From Artocarpus heterophyllus (taxonomy: Eukaryota; Streptophyta; Magnoliopsida; Rosales; Moraceae): a stretch of DNA of 64,000 nt. Every line of letters begins with the position of its first letter. Positions within the stretch are counted from its first letter, which is position 1. The position numbers were made by a program, and so were the translations under genes. Of the stretch, positions 57,582 to 64,000 are shown in pieces. The DNA lies in contig CM046344.1 in the NCBI GenBank assembly GCA_025403435.1, positions 18,011,699 to 18,075,698 of the forward strand. Direction: 5' to 3'. Below the pieces are notes generated by a model that was not told the origin of the DNA, ran no database searches, and saw only the letters and a list, made by a program, of their open reading frames with translations.

Positions 57582-58167
57582 CCTACTTGAACATCCACTT
57601 GGCAAGATTTAAAGATTGACAAGGTCTTGTCAAAAGATCTCCTAACTGATTTGGAAGATTTGCTACAGCCAGGAATGAAACAGTGCAATGGCACATGGGT
57701 GAAGTTTTGGTATTTGTGATGTACCGAAACAAGGGCCTAGCGTTTTAATTCCCAAATTTTTGAAATGCTTTAGGAAAAAAATAAAATGTAGGTCTTTTTG
57801 GTTTTATTCTCAAAATTTTAAAAAATATTTTCATTATTTTTAAGACAAAAATTTTAAAAACTCTCTCAACATAATTTTTTTTTAAAAAATTATTTTTTAA
57901 AACAAAAATATTTTCACCTATTTTAAAAACAATACCAAACAACTAAGAAAAGTTTCACATGGTTTTTGTTCTCAGCTTTGGCCCCTCCATACATAGACAG
58001 AGCCAATATAGGCCCACTGAGGGCTTAACACTTTTTTTTTTTTGAAATGTTATATATATATAAATCTATATTATATTAAGTATAAAAACTCACTTTGAAT
58101 TATAGCCTTTGTAATACTTTGTCTCTTGAACTTCAAAACGTAAACCTGTTCCCTCTAAAGTATGAAC
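57582..58167. other. Spacer between solo LTRs Q and P
   Basis: No gene is seen. About 57790-57945 is a second, inverted copy of the small MITE-like sequence found at 40938-41100 (shared ATAGGTGAAAATNTTTTTGTTTT on the minus strand). Confidence 0.5.
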
Positions 58168-61100
58168 TATGATGCCCCATCTTTTTGGGTCGTCACTTCA
58201 CTTTCTTAAACATAATTTCTTAAACATTAATCTTACTTACTTAGTAAGAAAAATACTGATTTTTTTTTCTTTTCCTTTTCTTTTAACATACTTAAAAGCT
58301 ATTGCGGCTTATGTTGCAATTTAAATTGAGACATTGCTTAACACTTGACTTTAAGACCATTTCAAATTGTTTCTTAAAACTTAATAAGAAACATTAACTG
58401 AATCATAGCTTAAAACTTAACTTTATAATCTTATAAAACATCTTGTAAAATGTATCTTAAAACTTTGAAAACACTATATCAAATAGTAGAAAAACATTTT
58501 CCTTGAGTAGCAGAAACATACTGTAGTGGTATCCATACCCAAATCTCCGCATTTGTCCTCCGCAGCACCGAGCTATTCAAGCAGGTCCTACTAGTCACCT
58601 ATAGGACTACCTATAGTATGAAGGAATTTTTAATGAGCTTTCGCTTAGTTAGTTTAAACGTAATCTCACAAATCATTAAAACACGCTTTATAAGCTTTTC
58701 TCATAAAAACCCTTTCTCTTAAAACGTTTTTCATAAAACATTTTTTCAACATTATTCATAAACATTCTTCATAAACCTTTTCTTATAAACATTGTTCATA
58801 AAGTGTTTTTCATAAACATTTATCGTTAAACATTCCTCAAAATATTTTTCATAATCATTTCACATAAACATCTCATAACAAAGAATACATGCAAATTCAT
58901 AATGCATGATACCATTTATGCTCAATTATAAACTTTCAATTATGAGCATATTATGATCATTCTTTTTCTTTACTTTCATCATGTAAACTTTAGTGTTCGT
59001 ACCAACATTATTAAATATGAGAACATAAACATGTTGCTTCCCTTGTGGAACACTTAAGACCATCGAACACGAAGGTCATAACTTTAACTTTACTTGTGTA
59101 CCTCACATCAAGGAGGCTGGCACAACACTTTCTTTTTATCTTTATTTTACCTTCCTTTTAACTTTAATGAGCATATCAAACGCTATATCCTTAGCATATA
59201 AATATTAAGCATATCAAATGCAATCATAATACAAAACATGACTTGATCCCTAAAACTTATTGCATAACAAATGCAACATAAAACTTACAACTTAAACTAT
59301 AAAACATTATGCATTAACAAAATACAAGCATGCTTTAAACATAACTATTGCAAATATATTGCAAACTTTCACTTAATCTTTAAAACTTTATGCATAACAA
59401 GTGAAAACATACTTTAAAAACAACTTCTATAACATTTGCAAATATATCAAATGCATTAGAAAATCATTTTTTATGCTGTAGGTGAGATTTAAGCTTATCT
59501 GGATAACGCTCTAGCGTTTCCATTTTATTCCTTTTTCTTTTTTTAGTCGACTTTTATGTTCTGATCATACGACACCTGACTTATTAGTTAACTTTTCATA
59601 TTACTAATCTACTCGATTGATAACAGAACTTAATCATTAAATATTCATTTCTTTTTACGTAATCTGTTTACTATCGGTTTACTTTCTTTTACTTTGTATC
59701 TCATTGGTTTACCTTTTCTTCTACTTAACTTTGTAACTCACCAGGGTTACTTTCCCTTTACTTAACTCTGTAACCCAACAGGTTATTATTCTTTTTACTT
59801 AGCTCTGTAACCCATCGGGTTACTTTTTTCTTTACTTGACTTTATAACCTATCGGGTTACCTTTCTTTTACTTATCTTGAACATCCCTTATTAAATTTCC
59901 CGTCTCATGTGATGGTTTTATTACTTAACATATTACAAAACATTTTCTGTCCAAGAACATTTTCCTAATTTGAAAAGTTCAACTCTGTTTTAGTCGTTTC
60001 CTCAAAAATGACGATTTTACCTTTAGCGGGTTTTTCATAGAGTTTGTAACTTGTTAAACTTTTGGCTTAACTTTTCTTCTCGTTTCTCACATTTTATGAA
60101 AAAATTTCCACTGAGGAGCATTTTCCAACATCGGGCATTTGGGTCTGTTTTGACCTTTTTTGCAAAATAAAAAATGACCATTTTGCCCTTAACAGGCCTT
60201 TAAAAACTTTTGAAACCTGTTTTAAAACATAACTTTTGTTTCTTTATGTCTCATAATATTACAAAAAACAAAAACAATGGTTTTCATTTCAATTAAATCT
60301 ATTTTGTCAAAACTATACAGTTTTGACTCAAAACTTGAAGATCTTTACATTTTTGCCTTTAACATTCGTTTCTTTTCTTTCCTTAACTAAACTTTAAATC
60401 CTTTAAGACTTAGCATCTATGATTACTCACTACCTACAATTGTGCAAGAACCCAGCATTACTAGGTGAAAACCTAGTTTTTACGCGATTTTATAGTTTTG
60501 GCTTAAAACACAAAAATCTTTACATTTTTGTCCCTAGAACCAAAGACAATTATTTTGTACCAAAATGTTCAGTTTTTTTTTTTTTTGCAAAGAATAAAAC
60601 TTACAAATGCACCTTGGTCGAATTCAAAACTTTTCATAACGTTTTCATTTCATGGAATTTTGTGCTTAAAATCTCGTAAAATTCATAACTCCTCAACCGA
60701 GCAGAATTTTGACAAACTGTCCAAGTTGCCTTAACTTTTTTGATGACTTCTACAACTTTCATGTTTTAACTTTCCTGAAATTCCAATGTTACAATGAACT
60801 TTTTGGCTAATTTTTAAATCTGTAGAACTTTTACAAAACTTTACAATTTAGTCCTTTTAAAATTTTACAAAAATTTATTCACAAAAGTTGTTTCCCTCAC
60901 AGTTTTGGCAGATACTATACCATGGTTGGAAAATAAATTGGTCTTTATGCCCTCAGAACCCCATTCTTTCAAAAACTAGTTAAACTTTGTATAACATACA
61001 AAGTTAAGCAATTTTCTACTGTTTAGCATATAACCCCTACTTTCTTTCTTTCTATCATCATCATTATCAATATAAAGCATAAAAACATTTATGCTATAAT

Positions 61101-62225
61101 ATCCATCTTACATGCCATAACTCATAGCATACATCAAACACTTAGAATGCAAAATAAAACAAAAGCTTTAGCTTAGTTTCAAGGACTAAGAATTAACCTA
61201 ACCTTTCCAAGATATTAGTCCTTCCTTTTGGTACTTGTAAGCATCTCAAAACCCCTTGAAAACCATCCACAACACAACCCATGAAAATCACATTTAAATC
61301 ATGAACAAGACCCCAAAGCATAATCTTGGGTTTTTACTTTGAAAACTCTTCAATCTTCATCTCCTTCACTTGTTCTTGCTTCCTTACATGATTTGGAGGC
61401 TTGTGCATTGAAAAATTCTTGAGGGAATTCCATGGAAGGGGCCGGTTTTCTTTGGGAAGAAATGAAACTTTTTTTTTTTTTTTTGTGGTTCCTGTTGCAT
61501 AAAGATTAAGGAATAAAAAGTAAGATTTTTCCACCAATTTGGTGACTTAGCATGCTTAGTCACCACTAAGCATCATTTAATGATGAAAGTTGGGGTAACT
61601 GGTAGTCTTGTTCACACAATTCATGATGTCCCACAACCTCCCATACTTATTTACATCCACCACTTAATGTAATTCCTATACTATTTAACTTCGTGCTGTC
61701 CAAATTTATACCGACGGTATTTTTCTTATACTGTCAGTATATTCTCTATACTGTTACGAGTTTACACAGCATTTCTTACTCATTTATGTCCTCCAAACAG
61801 TATTATTCTCTATACTGCCAATTTCTATACTAGTTAACCTTAAACAATCCAGTTTCTACACTGCATTACTTTTACAGTGTAATTTTCATACTACATAACT
61901 TTATCAATGTACTTTTTTAAACTACATTATTCTAATATTGTATAATTTTTTATGTTATTATACAACATTTTTTTTAAACTGTATTTTTATCTTAACATTT
62001 GTTGCAATACATTTTGCAATAGTTAAGCTTTTTAGCTTATTTCCAGATCATTCCTTCTTTATTTAAGACTATAGCATAATTTTTACCCTTAAAAATCCCG
62101 TTTTTGTTTTTATGGATATTATCATAAAAATTGGATTAAAAAATAATCTTTATGACATATATTTTGCTTAACATAATTCTTAAGTTATTACATTTTTAAT
62201 ACACTAGAAATGCTCAGGTGTCACA
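58168..62225 (-). mobile_element. Solo LTR P
   Basis: A 4,058-bp unit with exact TGAAC duplications at 58163-58167 and 62226-62230. The minus strand starts TGTGACACCTGAGCAT; the other end is eroded (GGGGCATCATA). Closest to M in layout and sequence. It contains the stem-loop at 58627-58651, TTGCAT/ATGCAA repeats at 59200-59420 and a tandem series of TAACCC..GGTTA hairpins at 59690-59870. Non-coding; the frames at 60419-60734 are incidental. Confidence 0.85.
59690..59870. repeat. Tandem hairpin repeat in solo LTR P
   Basis: Four to five degenerate units of about 45 bp, each with a TTACTTRRCTNTGTAACCC string followed within three bases by GGGTTAC or a variant. The best unit is GTAACCCATCGGGTTAC at 59807-59823, a 7-bp perfect stem with a 3-base loop. 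Single or double copies occur in M (33406-33422) and N (14881-14898). Confidence 0.75.
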
Positions 62226-62449
62226 TGAACTGTTAATAAATTATTATAAAGTTAGGAGTATTTTAATAATTCAGGTTATAAAAATAACTATGAAAATTAA
62301 AACTACAATTAAAATAGTCTTTATTGATTATTAAACATAAAAAAAAATTAAAACAATTATACCATTGGAGTCCTTCTTTTTTGATATACTAAAATTTTCT
62401 TCAAAATTTTATTTTTTAACATTAAAAATGTATTTTAAAATTTTTAAAG

Positions 62450-62484
<35 letters not shown>

Positions 62485-64000
62485 CGAAATGAAAAAGAAT
62501 ATAACATAAATTTTATGTATTTTGAAATTTTGAAAGTTATATATATATATATATATATTAATGAAATGAAAAAGAATATAACATAAATTTATTTTATATA
62601 ACAAAAATATAGTACAATTTTCAAAAAAATGTATGACAATATTAATAATTTTTTTTTATATTTTTGAAGGTTTTATTAATATTTATACCTTTAAAATTTC
62701 AAAATATTTTTTGAAAATGTGAAAAAAAAGTGAATAAAATTTTAAAGAAAATTTTAATATATCGAAAAAAGGGGATTCAAATAGTAGTATATTTTTAATT
62801 GATTTTTTTTAATCATTAATAAAGGCTATTTTTATTGTAGTTTTATTTTTTTGTTTTTGATAACTATGATTACTAAAATACCCCTAATTTTAAAATTATT
62901 TGTCAATTTGCCGTTAAAATTCTAATAGAAGGACCATTTTTGTTGATAGTTCATACTTTAGGGGAATAGATATTACGTTTTGAAGTTCGATGACAAAGTG
63001 TTACAAATGCTATAGTTTAGAGTGAGTTTTGTAATTAATACATGTGTGTGTGTGTATGCAAGCATGTATCATTGCACCGTTAATAATAGCCCCTACTCAA
63101 ATATAGCCTTCAAATTCTGTTATAAATTTTTATGAATAATCAGCTGCGTAATCGAAAGGGAGATCAATTTATGAATGACAATTTACTTGTGTACATCAAG
63201 AAAGACATTTTCAATAACCTTGATAATGAAGTTATTATGAAACATTTTCAAGGCATAGAAACCCATCGGAGACAATTGTAGTGCATTAATATATATTGCT
63301 TTGGTTAAATTTTTGTTATAGTTGTTAGCCCTTACCGACAACAATTTCTGGCTCCATTCCTCCACATGTTGCCATCAGAACTTACCCTTGTGCGCTTGTC
63401 ATCAGCAGCTCCGCCCCATCTAACACCGTCAATCTCTTCCGTAAACTAGACGACGAGCAAAGATAAAGGCTTGCTGTTCGTGAAATTTGTCAAGGATGCC
63501 GGAGTGGCTCACACTGCCATGGAGAGGGGAGGCTAGATTTTTGCTGTTGTGGGGAGGGAACATTGGGTTCGTGGACCGAACGATGTTATGAAGTTTTCTC
63601 CACCCGAATTCCTATGATCTAAACTCTAACGATGGAGATAGTAGAGAAGGGGAGAAGAAGAAGAATTGGATTTATTTGTCTCTTTTGGTTAATTTTTGCT
63701 TTCTTTTCCTCACAAACAATCAAGTTCCGTCAAACACAGCTTCAATCTAGAACCCATTTTACATGGAAACCAACTGAAAATAGAGATCCCATTTTCAAAC
63801 GGTGAACACAACAACTAGCTCCAATAATGAGATGTTGAACTAGGTCCCACTTAAAATTTGAACCTTGACTCCAAATACTCAAATGAACAAGAAATATGTA
63901 GAATTGTGACTACCAAGGAAATAGGATTTGAAGGGGGATTTGATTTAATTTGATTATAATGTAAGAAGCTAGCAAACACAGTTAAACAAATTTTGCAAAA
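62226..64000. other. AT-rich right flank, no gene recognised
   Basis: A 77-bp tandem duplication with (TA)n tracts occupies about 62444-62590 (shared 'gaaatgaaaaagaatataacataaatttta'). A GT repeat lies near 63043-63055. From about 63340 the base composition becomes less AT-rich and resembles genic or 5' flanking DNA, but no start codon and domain could be identified; the frame at 63183-63365 matches nothing recognised. Confidence 0.45.

Noticed and set aside
63183..63365. Sixty-codon frame near the right edge as a gene start
   Set aside because: No recognised domain, AT-rich surroundings and no supporting splice or promoter signals; kept only as unassigned flank.

Overview
The window looks like TE-rich, AT-rich nuclear DNA of a flowering plant, probably a eudicot. 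The grounds are an intron-split plant-type aldo-keto reductase with GT..AG borders, Ty1/copia and probable Ty3/gypsy LTR elements, tRNA-Met type primer-binding sites, and MITEs. There is no prokaryotic gene organisation, no CRISPR array and no rRNA or tRNA gene. Most open frames are fragments of mobile-element proteins or chance frames.

Layout. 1-1472: gene-poor. 1473-5570 (minus): seven exons of an AKR4C-like aldo-keto reductase, disabled by a lost splice acceptor and an in-frame TAG; a 5'-truncated LINE sits in intron 2. 5802-6449: hAT-type element with an 8-bp target duplication. 7156-20415 (minus): copia element A with two ~2-kb LTRs and AAAGC target duplications; a solo LTR (N, 13277-16863) is nested in its leader. 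20416-22634: AT-rich spacer plus an unclassified fragment. 22635-29307 (plus): copia element B, same family as A, cut off inside reverse transcriptase and joined to an inverted LTR (29308-31267). 31268-38143: a degraded LTR-like sequence interrupted by solo LTR M (31623-35496). 38144-40637: intergenic DNA plus a long inverted-repeat element. 40811-42933 (minus): second AKR copy, exons 3-7 only, with several independent lesions. 44325-46255: three MITE-like copies. About 47386: orphan FAR1/MULE-type SWIM zinc-finger fragment. 48109-54507 (minus): copia element C of a different family with ~450-bp LTRs. 54522-57576: solo LTR Q. 58168-62225: solo LTR P. 62226-64000: AT-rich, no recognised gene.

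How it fits together. The only host genes recognised are two relics of an AKR tandem duplication on the same strand, now about 35 kb apart with retrotransposons between them. Four of the long non-coding elements (N, M, Q, P; 3.1-4.1 kb) are TG..CA-type units with 5-bp target duplications (CA/TG end mutated in M and P) and no coding sequence, best read as solo LTRs of one superfamily with very long LTRs. They share a stem-loop near the 3' end and several kinds of internal hairpin repeat. The A/B copia family carries a GC-rich palindromic motif (core GGCAGGCCGA) in both LTR and leader, and the same motif occurs in a neighbouring unrelated-looking fragment. These shared non-coding motifs are the least explained signals here. 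Coordinates of exon borders, LTR ends and target duplications were read by eye; no alignment or database search was run.
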